Source: Anaerocolumna sp. AGMB13020 (GTDB lineage Bacteria > Bacillota > Clostridia > Lachnospirales > Lachnospiraceae). From it: 64,000 nucleotides of DNA. The stretch is taken from the NCBI RefSeq assembly GCF_033100115.1, contig NZ_CP136910.1:3716001-3780000 (forward strand), written 5' to 3'. Positions 44,917 to 53,745 of this stretch are shown piece by piece; position 1 is the first letter of the stretch; every line of letters starts with the position of its first letter. The notes under the pieces were generated by a model. That model made no database searches. It was not told the origin of the DNA and worked only from the letters and a program-made list of their open reading frames with translations. A program made the translations under genes and the position numbers.

Positions 44917-45014
44917 ACGGTAAGGAGCCTCCCGGCATTCCTGTAATGCACCGGCTGAAAGACGTGGGATGTCTTTCGTCGGTGTGTGTCAGACAGCCAG
45001 GAGGCTTCTTGCCG
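44917..45014 (+). repeat. Long GC-rich hairpin after the radical SAM gene
   Basis: AAGGAGCCTCC at the 5' end pairs with GGAGGCTTCTT at the 3' end. An inner CACCGGCTGAAAGAC pairs with GTCTTTCGTCGGTG. Together they make a nearly continuous hairpin of about 95 bases. It is more GC-rich than its surroundings and lacks a T-run. It probably acts as a transcription end or mRNA stabiliser. Confidence 0.65.
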
Positions 45015-45150
45015 AAACACTGTTTCAAGATAACAGGTCCTTCAATAATAATTTCTATCATATTCTAACATTGACAGAATATAGTTAATTTGGTTAAGAT
45101 ATAATAAACAATAAATAAATAAAAGCAATTCAATAATGGAGGTTAAACAT

Positions 45151-46824
45151 ATGAAATTTAAAGACATGCTATATAAGCGTGTAGACATGGATGAAGTGAA
45201 ACAAGCCTATGGTGAGTTGATAAAGGAACAAAAAGAAGCAAAAAGCGGTGAAGAACAATTCGAGATCCATAAGAAAGCATATGATCTTATCGATAAGGTA
45301 ACAACTCAGATGGTACTTTGCAGCATCAGACATTCCGGCAATACCGTTGATGAATTTTATGAAAAAGAAAATGATTATTATGATGAGAAAATGCCGGAAC
45401 TGCAGGATTTATTATCCCAGTATTCAAAAGTGCTCTTTGAATCTCCTTTCAGGCCGTTTATGGAAGAGAAAATTGGCAAGGTTGCTTTTAAGAATATCGA
45501 GCTCCAGTTAAAGTCCTTCGACGAGAAGCTGATTCCTCTGATGCAGGAGGAGAATAACCTGGTAACCACTTATCAGAAGCTGATAGCAAGTGCAAAGATT
45601 GATTTTAACGGGGAAGAGTGTAACATATCTTTATTAAGAAAATATCTGACCGACTCTGATAGAAATGTAAGAAAAGAAGCCTGGAGCAAACTCTCTGCAT
45701 TCTTCTCGGATAACAGCAAAGAACTGGACGAGATTTATGACAAACAGGTTAAGAACCGTACAGAGCAAGCTAAGTTAATGGGCTATAAGGATTACACAGA
45801 ACTTGCTTATTACCGTATGAACAGAAACAGCTATGACAGAGATATGGTAAAGAACTTCCGTGACCAGGTAAAGGAAATCTTTGTGCCATTTGCTACAAAA
45901 GTACATGAACTGCGCAAAGAAAGACTTGGTCTTGATTCTCTAAAATATTATGATAATGAGATGTATTTCAATAACGGAAATCCGGCACCGGTTGGTACAC
46001 CGGAGGAGATTCTATTAAGCGGTAAGGAGATGTACAGTGACCTCTCACCGGAAACAAAAGAATTCTTTGAATTTATGTATGAAAATGAACTATTTGATGT
46101 TTTTGGCCGTAAGAACAAACAAGCCGGCGGTTACATGACCTTCCTGCCGGATTATAAGTCTCCGTTTATATTTGCTAATTTTAACGGAACCAGCTCTGAC
46201 ATTGATGTTATTACCCATGAGTGCGGTCACGCTTTCCAGGGATATGTAACAAGAGATTATGAGATTGAAGAGCATAGGGATATTACCATGGAGACAGCTG
46301 AAATCCATTCCATGGCAATGGAATTCTTTACTGACAAATACATGGAAATGTTCTTTGGAGACCGAGCAGCAGATTACAGGAAAATGCATCTGGAGGATTC
46401 TATTATCTTCATCCCTTACGGATGTATGGTAGATGAATTCCAGCACATTGTCTACGAGAATCCGGATATGACTCCTGATGAAAGAAAAGCAGTATGGGCG
46501 AAGCTTGAAAAAGAGTACAGACCTCATATGGATTATGAAAATGATGCCTTCTTCTCAAAGGGCGGCTTCTGGCAGAAACAGCAGCATATCTATTCAAGTC
46601 CTTTTTATTATATTGATTACTGTCTTGCACAGACCTGTGCTCTTCAGTACCGTATCAAGATGGACCAGGATTATAACAAAGCCTGGGAAAGCTATTTGGA
46701 ATTATGCAAGCTGTCTGCGAAAGACTTCTATGAGCCGATGTTAAACAAAGTCGGACTGAATTCTCCCTTCAGAGACGGTTGCATGAAGAATATTGTTGAT
46801 GAGCTTACTAAGCTTTATTTTTAA
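45151..46824 (+). CDS. M3 family oligoendopeptidase F-type metallopeptidase
   Basis: From ATG 45151, with TGGAGG 8 bases before it, the protein has 557 residues, usual for short M3B (PepF-like) enzymes. The zinc motif HECGH (H356, E357, H360) lies in ITHECGHAFQGY. The third ligand lies in METAEIHSMAMEFF. The preceding LPDYKSPFIFANFNGTSSD and the later YIDYCLAQTCALQY are family features. It is intracellular and cleaves short peptides. The frame begins five codons earlier at 45136, but that overlaps the ribosome site. It is a single-gene unit with terminators on both sides. Confidence 0.93.
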   Translation: MKFKDMLYKRVDMDEVKQAYGELIKEQKEAKSGEEQFEIHKKAYDLIDKVTTQMVLCSIRHSGNTVDEFYEKENDYYDEKMPELQDLLSQYSKVLFESPFRPFMEEKIGKVAFKNIELQLKSFDEKLIPLMQEENNLVTTYQKLIASAKIDFNGEECNISLLRKYLTDSDRNVRKEAWSKLSAFFSDNSKELDEIYDKQVKNRTEQAKLMGYKDYTELAYYRMNRNSYDRDMVKNFRDQVKEIFVPFATKVHELRKERLGLDSLKYYDNEMYFNNGNPAPVGTPEEILLSGKEMYSDLSPETKEFFEFMYENELFDVFGRKNKQAGGYMTFLPDYKSPFIFANFNGTSSDIDVITHECGHAFQGYVTRDYEIEEHRDITMETAEIHSMAMEFFTDKYMEMFFGDRAADYRKMHLEDSIIFIPYGCMVDEFQHIVYENPDMTPDERKAVWAKLEKEYRPHMDYENDAFFSKGGFWQKQQHIYSSPFYYIDYCLAQTCALQYRIKMDQDYNKAWESYLELCKLSAKDFYEPMLNKVGLNSPFRDGCMKNIVDELTKLYF

Positions 46825-46855
46825 CAGGTCTTACTTAAGTTAAATATAGTATAAA

Positions 46856-46906
46856 GAGAAGCCGTAAAAGGCAGGATTTACCTGTCTTAAGCGGCTTCTT
46901 GCCCTA
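46856..46906 (+). terminator. Terminator of the M3 peptidase gene
   Basis: GAGAAGCCG pairs with CGGCTTCTT, with an inner AGGCAGG/CCTGTCTT stem. The tail is only partly T-rich. Confidence 0.75.
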
Positions 46907-46997
46907 TTATATCAGAGACCAGGTACCTTATCAGGTGTATGGCTGACGTAAGCGTTTCTTGCGGGCAGACCCAGTAAAATGCAAAGGGGGATAAAAC

Positions 46998-47936
46998 ATG
47001 ATATTATCTTTGATTTACAAGAGAAATGCCTATATTAATGCAGTAGAAGATATTACCGGGGAAAAGGTGAAAATCTGTACCAATAGAGAGGAAGTCTTAA
47101 GATATCTGCCGGAGGCTGATATTATAATAACAGTTGGAGGTGGGTATAACAGCATCCCGCTGGAGCCGGACATGTTATCCCAGGCTGTTAAACTGAGATG
47201 GGTATTCAGCGTAAGTGCTGGAGTTGAGAAGCTTCCGGTGGAAGCGTTGAAAGAGCGGGGGATACTTGTAACTAATACCAGCGGTGTTCACGCAGTTACC
47301 ATAGCAGAGTACGTTTTAGGAGGACTGCTCTACATGAATCACAATCTGGATAAATACCTGCCCCTTAAGCAGGAAAAGCATTGGAGAACACCCATATCCG
47401 GTGAAGATCTTGACCAGAAGACCCTATGCATTATCGGAGCCGGACATATCGGGGCGGAAATCGGCAGAAAAGCCAAAGCTTTTGATATGAAGGTACTGGG
47501 GATTAAGAGAACCGTGCAGAAATTGGAGCATTTCGATGAAATACATGATTTTGGAGACTTAAGAAGTTTATTGCCTTTGGCAGATTTTGTAGTCATGGCG
47601 GTACCGCTTAACACGGATACTTACCATCTGATGGGAGAAGAAGAATTTGCTCTTATGAAAGAAGATGCCGTTTTTGTAAATATAGCAAGGGGGGATACGG
47701 TAGATGAGGAGGCTTTGATCAGGGTGCTTCAGGAGAAAAAGATCAAAGGAGCCCTTCTTGATGTATTTCATGAAGAACCCCTTCCGGTAAGCAATCCGCT
47801 TTGGAAGCTGGAGAATGTAATACTTACACCCCACAGCTCTGCCATATCCAAGAATGTCACCAGAAAAGTCATAAAGATGTTCAAGGATAACTATGAAAGG
47901 TATCAGAAATCAGAAAGATTAATAAATGAACTCTGA
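46998..47936 (+). CDS. D-isomer specific 2-hydroxyacid dehydrogenase
   Basis: The 312-residue protein has the NAD-binding GAGHIGAEIGRKAKAF motif. The catalytic Arg/Glu/His lie in ARGDTVDEEAL, FHEEPLP and TPHSSA. Family features include VSAGVEKLPVEALKERGILV and TNTSGVHAVTIAEYVLG. It reduces a 2-keto acid to the D-hydroxy acid, or the reverse, in the cytosol. AAGGGGG precedes the start. The N-terminal catalytic part is shorter than in PGDH-type enzymes and lacks any ACT domain. Its substrate is not clear from sequence. It is followed 117 bases later by an aldo/keto reductase on the same strand. Confidence 0.93.
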   Translation: MILSLIYKRNAYINAVEDITGEKVKICTNREEVLRYLPEADIIITVGGGYNSIPLEPDMLSQAVKLRWVFSVSAGVEKLPVEALKERGILVTNTSGVHAVTIAEYVLGGLLYMNHNLDKYLPLKQEKHWRTPISGEDLDQKTLCIIGAGHIGAEIGRKAKAFDMKVLGIKRTVQKLEHFDEIHDFGDLRSLLPLADFVVMAVPLNTDTYHLMGEEEFALMKEDAVFVNIARGDTVDEEALIRVLQEKKIKGALLDVFHEEPLPVSNPLWKLENVILTPHSSAISKNVTRKVIKMFKDNYERYQKSERLINEL

Positions 47937-48053
47937 CAATACCACAGTAAAGCATATTGGAAACTTTATTGACCAATACACCATACCATAGCATCTGAAA
48001 CCGAGGGTGCCTGGAAGGCAGTATAAGAATAAATAAGAGAAAGGAATAGCAGA

Positions 48054-49016
48054 ATGAATAAGTTGTTTTTAAAAGGCTCAGAACTTCAGGTGTCTGAATT
48101 ATGTCTTGGTACAGCGGCTTATGGCGGGGAGCTGCCGGCAGAAGCCGCCAGGGACCAGCTGGATTGCTTTTATGAGGCCGGAGGCAATTTTATTGATACA
48201 GCACATATTTATAATGACTGGATACCCGGTGAGAAATCCCGCAGTGAGAAGGTAATTGGAAGCTGGCTTAAAGACAGAGGCTTGCGAAATCAGATGATTC
48301 TTGCCACAAAAGGAGGGCATCCGGATTTTGCTTCTATGGACAAAGGAAGATTAACGCCTGCAGAACTCAGGAAAGATATGGAGGAGAGCCTTGCTTGTCT
48401 CAGAACAGAGGTAATCGATTTATATATCCTTCACAGGGATGATATCATACATCCAGTTGGTGAAATCCTTGAATATTTAGAGGAACAGGTTAAGAAAGGC
48501 TATATCCGCTATTATGGTTTTTCAAATTGGAAAAAGGAGAGGCTTGAGGCAGCCTTAGAATATGGGGAAAGCCATAAACTAAAAGGTTTCGTCACCAATC
48601 AACTGATGTGGAGTATGGCAAAGGTCAATGAAGAAAAGGTTGCCGATAAGACACTTGTTACCATGGATCGGGACACTTATCAATTCCACAGGGAAAAGAA
48701 TCTGTCTGCAATGGCGTATATGTCAATGGCAAAGGGATATTTTACAAAGAGAATTCTTGATAAGGCCCTGTCGGAGGAACAAGAGCTGATGTATGCCAAT
48801 GATATAAATGACAGACGATTCAGGATTTTGAAAGAGGCAGGTGTTTCAGCCCTGGAAGTTACGGCATATACCCTTAAGTTCATACTGGCAGCACCCTTTT
48901 CGGCTGTACCAATCGCATCCTTTAGCAGCCTTTCACAGCTTGAGGAGGCTGTAAAAGGCCTGGAGCTAAAGATATCCGAAGATCTCCTTAAGGCGCTTAT
49001 TAATTGCGAATATTAG
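48054..49016 (+). CDS. Aldo/keto reductase
   Basis: The 320-residue TIM-barrel oxidoreductase has GTAAYGG at the start. The catalytic Asp and Tyr lie in GNFIDTAHIYNDW, the Lys in ILATKGGHPDF and the His in DLYILHRDD. The C-terminal NADPH-binding part includes VPIASFSSLSQLEEAVKGLE. It should reduce an aldehyde or ketosugar with NADPH. AGAAAGGA lies 8 bases before ATG. It converges on the response regulator gene, with a hairpin cluster between. Confidence 0.93.
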   Translation: MNKLFLKGSELQVSELCLGTAAYGGELPAEAARDQLDCFYEAGGNFIDTAHIYNDWIPGEKSRSEKVIGSWLKDRGLRNQMILATKGGHPDFASMDKGRLTPAELRKDMEESLACLRTEVIDLYILHRDDIIHPVGEILEYLEEQVKKGYIRYYGFSNWKKERLEAALEYGESHKLKGFVTNQLMWSMAKVNEEKVADKTLVTMDRDTYQFHREKNLSAMAYMSMAKGYFTKRILDKALSEEQELMYANDINDRRFRILKEAGVSALEVTAYTLKFILAAPFSAVPIASFSSLSQLEEAVKGLELKISEDLLKALINCEY

Positions 49017-49018
49017 TT

Positions 49019-49135
49019 CAGGCTGCAAATGCCGTAAGAAGCCTGAAGGCTCCAAACACAGGAGGCGCTTCAACTCTTAGGGGGCTGGTTGCCGGGAACC
49101 GGCCCTGGGATTTCCCAAAAGGAGAGCCAGGTTTC
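49019..49135. terminator. Cluster of three hairpins between convergent genes
   Basis: Three stems are visible: AAGC..GGCTCC with GGAGGC..GCTT, GGGCTGGTT with AACCGGCCC, and CCTGG..TTTCC with GGAGA..CCAGG. They are GC-rich relative to the flanks. They probably terminate the aldo/keto reductase and the two-component operon from opposite sides. Confidence 0.6.
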
Positions 49136-49151
49136 GAGAGTATTAAATAAT

Positions 49152-49856
49152 TTAATCTTCTTCGACCATACGGTAACCGACCCCTATTTCTGTTAATATA
49201 TACTCCGGCTCAACCGGATTCAGTTCTAATTTTCTACGGATATTTGCCATATTAACTCTTAGTATTTTATTATCCCGTTCCGCATAAGGCCCCCAAATTT
49301 TTGTAATAATGGAATCGTAGGTAAGTACTTTTCCCGGATTCTGGGCTAACAAAGATACCAGTTTATATTCAATCTGTGTCAGATGAACCTCATTTCCATT
49401 TACCGTAACCAGATGCTTATCGAAATCAATCAGAAAATTTTTAACTTTATAGATATTTTTATTCTTACTGCTTTTGGATTCACTTTTTATATAATGTCTG
49501 AGGGCTGTTCTTATTCTGGCCAGGAGTTCACTGGTTCCAAAGGGTTTGGTTATATAATCATCACCGCCTGCATCCAGCGCTTCAACCTTGGAGTGCTCGT
49601 CGGTTCTTGCGGATACTACCAGTATGGGAAGGGAAGCCCACTCCCGAACTTCTTTTATGACCTGTAGACCATCCATATCGGGAAGCCCAAGGTCTAACAG
49701 TACCAGATCAGGGCAATGGGAGGATATTAAGGCAATACCTTCTTTGCCGGTTCTGCACAGGATTACTTTATAATGATTGGCGGAAAGAGTTGCATCAATG
49801 AATTTACAGATGGTGGGTTCATCTTCAATTACCAGTATCTTAATTTTTTTACTCAA
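49152..49856 (-). CDS. KdpE-like OmpR-family response regulator
   Basis: The 234-residue protein has a receiver domain with the acidic pair in VIEDEP, the phospho-acceptor Asp in LVLLDLGLPDMDG, and the switch residues in VVSARTD and ITKPF. A winged-helix DNA-binding domain follows (VHLTQIEYKLVSLLAQNPGK, NKILRVNMANIRRKLE). Sequence style is that of KdpE. It overlaps the kinase gene by 8 bases. The pair is divergent from a phosphate transporter, and no kdpFABC genes are here. Confidence 0.93.
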   Translation of the reverse strand: MSKKIKILVIEDEPTICKFIDATLSANHYKVILCRTGKEGIALISSHCPDLVLLDLGLPDMDGLQVIKEVREWASLPILVVSARTDEHSKVEALDAGGDDYITKPFGTSELLARIRTALRHYIKSESKSSKNKNIYKVKNFLIDFDKHLVTVNGNEVHLTQIEYKLVSLLAQNPGKVLTYDSIITKIWGPYAERDNKILRVNMANIRRKLELNPVEPEYILTEIGVGYRMVEED

Positions 49857-51384
49857 AGGTATAGCCTCCTTCTAAGGGAAGTGTAAAAGTAAACAAAGCG
49901 CCGCCCTTTGGCTGATTTTGGGCAGATATGGTTCCGCCATGGGCATTAATGATGGTCTTGCAGATAGAAAGGCCGATGCCGATTCCCTTTACCGAATCAT
50001 TTGTCTGAGACGGTGTTGGGGAGATGCCTTCAAAGATGGAATCTGTGTCGGCCAGTACCAGACCTTTGCCGTTATCAGCTACTTGAAAGATAACTTCTCT
50101 TTTGGCAGCGGATACGTTAAGGGAAATCAATGCTGACTTGCCGGCATATTTCACACCATTTTCCAGAAGATTTATGAGTACCTGCATTATGAGGGTGGCA
50201 TCCATGGGTACAAAGAGTGGTTCTGCGGGAATCTTTACTGAAATATTTGCTTTGGAATAACGTTTTCTAAGGCGGCTGACAGCAGCGGTTACTACCTCCT
50301 CAACCAGTTCCGGCTGTTTGTTAACAGCAGAGACACCTTCTTTGATACGTGTTACTGACAAAAGATTTTCAACCATATGAAGCAGCCAATTAGAATCCTC
50401 ATAAATATATTTTATCAGCTTATCCTGTTCCTTCTGACTTAACTGCTCTTTGTTCTTGATGATTGTCTCACTGGCTCCAATCATCCCGGTAAGTGGAGTC
50501 CTAAGGTCATGGGACACAGCCCTCAGCAAATTTGCACGCATTTTTTCCTTCTCCGTTTCAAGCTGAATATTCTGCTGGGATTCTGCCAGGTATTGTCTCT
50601 CCAATGCAATGGCAGCCTGGGAGATAATAAGCCTTAGATAATCCAGGGTACTGTTGCTTAAGGGCTTCTGACCCAGCTGAAAGATTCCGATAACGCCCAG
50701 GATTCTTTCATGGGAAATCAGAGGTAAATAAGTACAGCTGGATTCGTTGCCGAAATCCGTTTGAAAACCTGCAATGGTTTTGTTTTCAAATACCCAGTGG
50801 GCCACAAACTGCTCGTGGCTGGAGTTCATGATGTTCGTATGTTTTGTGTCCAGGCTGCGAATCAGCCCTTCCTCCCCCTGCTGAGGGGATTTGCTATAGA
50901 AGATGCAGGAGCAGCCGGTAAGGGAATATACATATTCCAGAGCCAGGCCACCAATATTTTCACCGCTGTTAAGTGAAAGGAGCTTGCGGCTGATTTCATT
51001 CAGCTGAACGGTTTTGGCTTCTCTTCGCTCGGCCTCTTTTACGTGGCTTTTCAGGTTGGCCATAGCTGCACTTATAATTACGGCAATAATGAACATACCG
51101 ACCAAGGTCAGATGGTAACCAGTCTGAGACGGCAGAAACTGGATACCCGATAAGGAAAAACAATTATAAACAATGATTATCCCCAGAAAAGAAGCTGTAA
51201 AGCCATAACGATACCCTTCTGTGATTTTAGAAATGATAATTACGGATAGAATATAAAATATATATACATTACTGCTTTCCTTTGTCCATCCCAGGACCCA
51301 ATAGGAAATGAAAGCAGATATAAGCAGCAATGATACGGTTTTTAAAATATCCCATAGGTTTGCTGAAAAATAGGTTTTAGTCAT
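49849..51384 (-). CDS. KdpD-like sensor histidine kinase (without the Usp/KdpD N-terminal domain)
   Basis: The 511-residue kinase begins with a DUF4118-type membrane block of about four segments (VSLLLISAFISYWVLGWTKE, NVYIFYILSVIIISKI, GFTASFLGIIIVYNCF, LTLVGMFIIAVIISAAM). A GAF domain follows, then HisKA with AVSHDLRTPLTGMIGASETI, and HATPase with VADNGKGLV and GIGIGLSICKTIINAHGG. The large cytoplasmic KdpD and universal-stress domains of full KdpD are absent. It should phosphorylate the adjacent KdpE-like regulator. The signal is unknown. Confidence 0.92.
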   Translation of the reverse strand: MTKTYFSANLWDILKTVSLLLISAFISYWVLGWTKESSNVYIFYILSVIIISKITEGYRYGFTASFLGIIIVYNCFSLSGIQFLPSQTGYHLTLVGMFIIAVIISAAMANLKSHVKEAERREAKTVQLNEISRKLLSLNSGENIGGLALEYVYSLTGCSCIFYSKSPQQGEEGLIRSLDTKHTNIMNSSHEQFVAHWVFENKTIAGFQTDFGNESSCTYLPLISHERILGVIGIFQLGQKPLSNSTLDYLRLIISQAAIALERQYLAESQQNIQLETEKEKMRANLLRAVSHDLRTPLTGMIGASETIIKNKEQLSQKEQDKLIKYIYEDSNWLLHMVENLLSVTRIKEGVSAVNKQPELVEEVVTAAVSRLRKRYSKANISVKIPAEPLFVPMDATLIMQVLINLLENGVKYAGKSALISLNVSAAKREVIFQVADNGKGLVLADTDSIFEGISPTPSQTNDSVKGIGIGLSICKTIINAHGGTISAQNQPKGGALFTFTLPLEGGYTFE

Positions 51385-51731
51385 ATAATTCTCCGATTAA
51401 GATAAGGTCATAATAATTTATCAAATTGATTATAATACAATTTTGTAATCTATACCATATAAAATTAATGTGTACTTTATAGGAAAGTGCTGTCAGAATT
51501 TGTTGATGTCCCTAAAAAACTCTCTGAATCCTCAAAATAACTAAGAATTACCATAAACCTATAGGAATTTAGTGAGTTAAGAAAGTGTTAAGAAAGTGTA
51601 AATATATTAAGATTACATTGCGTATATGTAAAGTTCATGTTAAGATTTTTTTGGCTTGGTTCGCCAGGTTTAAACAAAAAAATTATATGAAATATTAGAA
51701 AATAGCGAAATATCGCAGATGGGAGAGCATT
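51385..51731. promoter_or_regulatory. Divergent control region with an 11-bp tandem response-regulator box
   Basis: GTTAAGAAAGT is repeated perfectly head-to-tail at 51576-51586 and 51587-51597. A weaker third unit (GTAAATATATTAAG) follows, and GTTAAGATTTTTT lies at about 51640. An 11-base period is typical of OmpR/PhoB-class response-regulator sites. The box is 135 bases before the PiT gene and 190 before the kinase gene. GGGAGAGC at 51721 is the PiT ribosome site. The rest is AT-rich. Confidence 0.65.
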
Positions 51732-52784
51732 ATGACGATTTACTTTGGTGATTTCCTCCAACAGATTACTCATAACCCGGCTTTGCTTATAACGGTTATT
51801 CTTACTCTCGGAGTTATATTGGTAAATGGATGGACGGACGCACCTAATGCCATAGCAACCTGTGTATCCACCCGTTCTATGGATCCTAAGAAAGCAATAA
51901 TAATGGCGGCCATATTCAATTTCCTGGGTGTGTTTGTAATGACAGCAGTGAATGCAACAGTAGCACAGACTATTTACAATATGGTGGATTTCGGTGGTGA
52001 CCCCAAGAATTCCTTAATCGCCTTATGTGCAGCTTTGGTTGCAATCGTAGCATGGGCGACCGGAGCCTGGGCATTTGGTATTCCTACCAGTGAAAGCCAT
52101 GCCCTGATTGCCGGACTTTCCGGTGCAGCAATTGCCCTGCAGGGAGGTTTTTCTGGTATCAATGGGAGCGAATGGATTAAAGTTCTGTATGGTCTTGTAA
52201 TCTCAACGGTTTTAGGTTTTGTACTGGGATTCGTAGTAGTACGTGCGTTAGAAGCACTGTTTAAGAATAGTGACAGAAGAAAGACAAAACCGGTTTTTCA
52301 AAATGCTCAGATATTTGGCGGAGCGGCTATGGCTTTCATGCACGGTGCACAGGACGGACAGAAGTTCATGGGAGTTTTCCTTTTAGGAATGTTCTTAGCC
52401 AAAGGACAGAGTGATGTAACAAATTTTACAATTCCAATCTGGCTCATGATATTATGTTCTGTGGTAATGGCAATTGGAACCTCAATTGGTGGCTACCGTA
52501 TTATTAAAACGGTAGGAATGGGAATGGTTAAACTTGATACTTATCAGGGTTTCGCAGCAGATACTGCAGCGGCAATCAGTCTTTTTGTTTCATCTGCTAC
52601 CGGTATTCCGGTAAGTACTACACATACCAAGACAACTGCAATTATGGGTGTAGGCGCCTCAAAAAGGTTGTCTTCCGTTAACTGGAGTATTGTAAAAGAA
52701 ATGCTTATGGCATGGGTTTTGACCTTCCCAGGCTGCGGTTTGGTTGGTTTCTTGATGGCATATATCTTTATGAGAATCTTTTAA
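51732..52784 (+). CDS. pit: PiT family inorganic phosphate transporter
   Basis: This 350-residue, about ten-helix membrane protein has the duplicated PiT signature: GWTDAPNAIATCVSTRSM in the first half and AFMHGAQDGQKFMGVFLL in the second. Further family segments are GIPTSESHALIAGLSGAAIA and GIPVSTTHTKTTAIMGVG. It imports phosphate, usually as a metal-phosphate complex, with protons. The next gene encodes its usual DUF47 partner. The upstream tandem box suggests control by the divergent KdpDE-like system. Confidence 0.95.
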   Translation: MTIYFGDFLQQITHNPALLITVILTLGVILVNGWTDAPNAIATCVSTRSMDPKKAIIMAAIFNFLGVFVMTAVNATVAQTIYNMVDFGGDPKNSLIALCAALVAIVAWATGAWAFGIPTSESHALIAGLSGAAIALQGGFSGINGSEWIKVLYGLVISTVLGFVLGFVVVRALEALFKNSDRRKTKPVFQNAQIFGGAAMAFMHGAQDGQKFMGVFLLGMFLAKGQSDVTNFTIPIWLMILCSVVMAIGTSIGGYRIIKTVGMGMVKLDTYQGFAADTAAAISLFVSSATGIPVSTTHTKTTAIMGVGASKRLSSVNWSIVKEMLMAWVLTFPGCGLVGFLMAYIFMRIF

Positions 52785-52799
52785 GAGAAAGGAAATAAC

Positions 52800-53423
52800 A
52801 TGAGTAATAAAAGAGGATACGATTATTTTGAAGCACTTCATGGTTTATCTAAATTTTCTTTACAGGCAGCGGAACTGTTAAAGAAGACCATCACTGATTT
52901 CAATGTAGAAAACCTGGAGGAGAAAATCAGGGAAATGCATAATATCGAGCATTCCGCTGATATTGCAAAACATGATATGATTGAGCATCTCGTAAAAGAG
53001 TTTCTGCCTCCTATTGAAAGAGAAGATATTATCAGCGTTGCTCAGCAGATTGATGATGTAACAGATTCAGTAGAAGATGTACTGATGTGTATCGATATTT
53101 TTAATGTACAGACGATCCGTCCCGAAATACCCAAGTTTACAGATACAATCGTGGACTGCTGTAAATCAATGCATGTGGGGGTTGAAGAACTGCGTCACTT
53201 CAAAAAATCCAAGAAGCTTCATTCTGAGGTAGTAGAAGTCAATCGTCTGGAAGAAGAGGGAGATGCGCTTTATATCAACGGTGTCAGAAATCTGTACAAG
53301 AACAATACAGATGCAGTAGAATTAATGATATGGACAGAAATCTACCGTAAGCTTGAGAAATGCTGCGATGCTTGCGAAGACGTTGCAAATGAAATCGAAA
53401 GCATAGTAATGAAGAACTCCTAA
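52800..53423 (+). CDS. DUF47 family PhoU-like protein
   Basis: The 207-residue helical protein belongs to the DUF47/PhoU-like family that accompanies PiT transporters and is thought to regulate them. Typical segments are MHNIEHSADIAKHDMIEHLV, IEREDIISVAQQIDDVTDSV and VVEVNRLEEEGDALYINGVR, the last with metal-binding E and D residues. It starts 15 bases after pit with AGAAAGGA in between, so the two are co-transcribed. It acts on the cytoplasmic side of the membrane. Confidence 0.93.
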   Translation: MSNKRGYDYFEALHGLSKFSLQAAELLKKTITDFNVENLEEKIREMHNIEHSADIAKHDMIEHLVKEFLPPIEREDIISVAQQIDDVTDSVEDVLMCIDIFNVQTIRPEIPKFTDTIVDCCKSMHVGVEELRHFKKSKKLHSEVVEVNRLEEEGDALYINGVRNLYKNNTDAVELMIWTEIYRKLEKCCDACEDVANEIESIVMKNS

Positions 53424-53745
53424 TTACAGCAGCTATTGACAATTATATTTACATGATGTATGCCTTGAATAACACCATAATATATGTCAATAATTCTAAT
53501 ATAAAAGCTTTGAATGAAAAATGAAATATTATCAACATATGAGAAAATCGGGAAGGAATACCTGTATTTGCTGTTGGCAGATACTTGTATTCCTTTTTTA
53601 TATAAAGGATGAGCTTTGAGAAACAGAGCACTGCTCTGACCGGTCAGGGATAAGCAATACAGCGGATGTTTCCAGTAGTGTTGTCTTGCAAATAAATGGG
53701 AATTAGGTTATAGTAAGGAAGAAGTTTAAAGTAAAGGGGCAAATC
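53424..53745 (+). other. Intergenic region with terminator
   Basis: GGAATACCTGTATTTGC (from 53555) pairs with GCAGATACTTGTATTCC, ending at 53593 with TTTTTTAT after it, and should end the pit operon. The remainder, up to the MoxR gene, contains no coding frame of note. Confidence 0.7.

Noticed and set aside
49152..51384. Kdp potassium uptake control
   Set aside because: No kdpFABC genes are in the window and the kinase lacks the KdpD N-terminal domain, so the assignment is only KdpDE-like.
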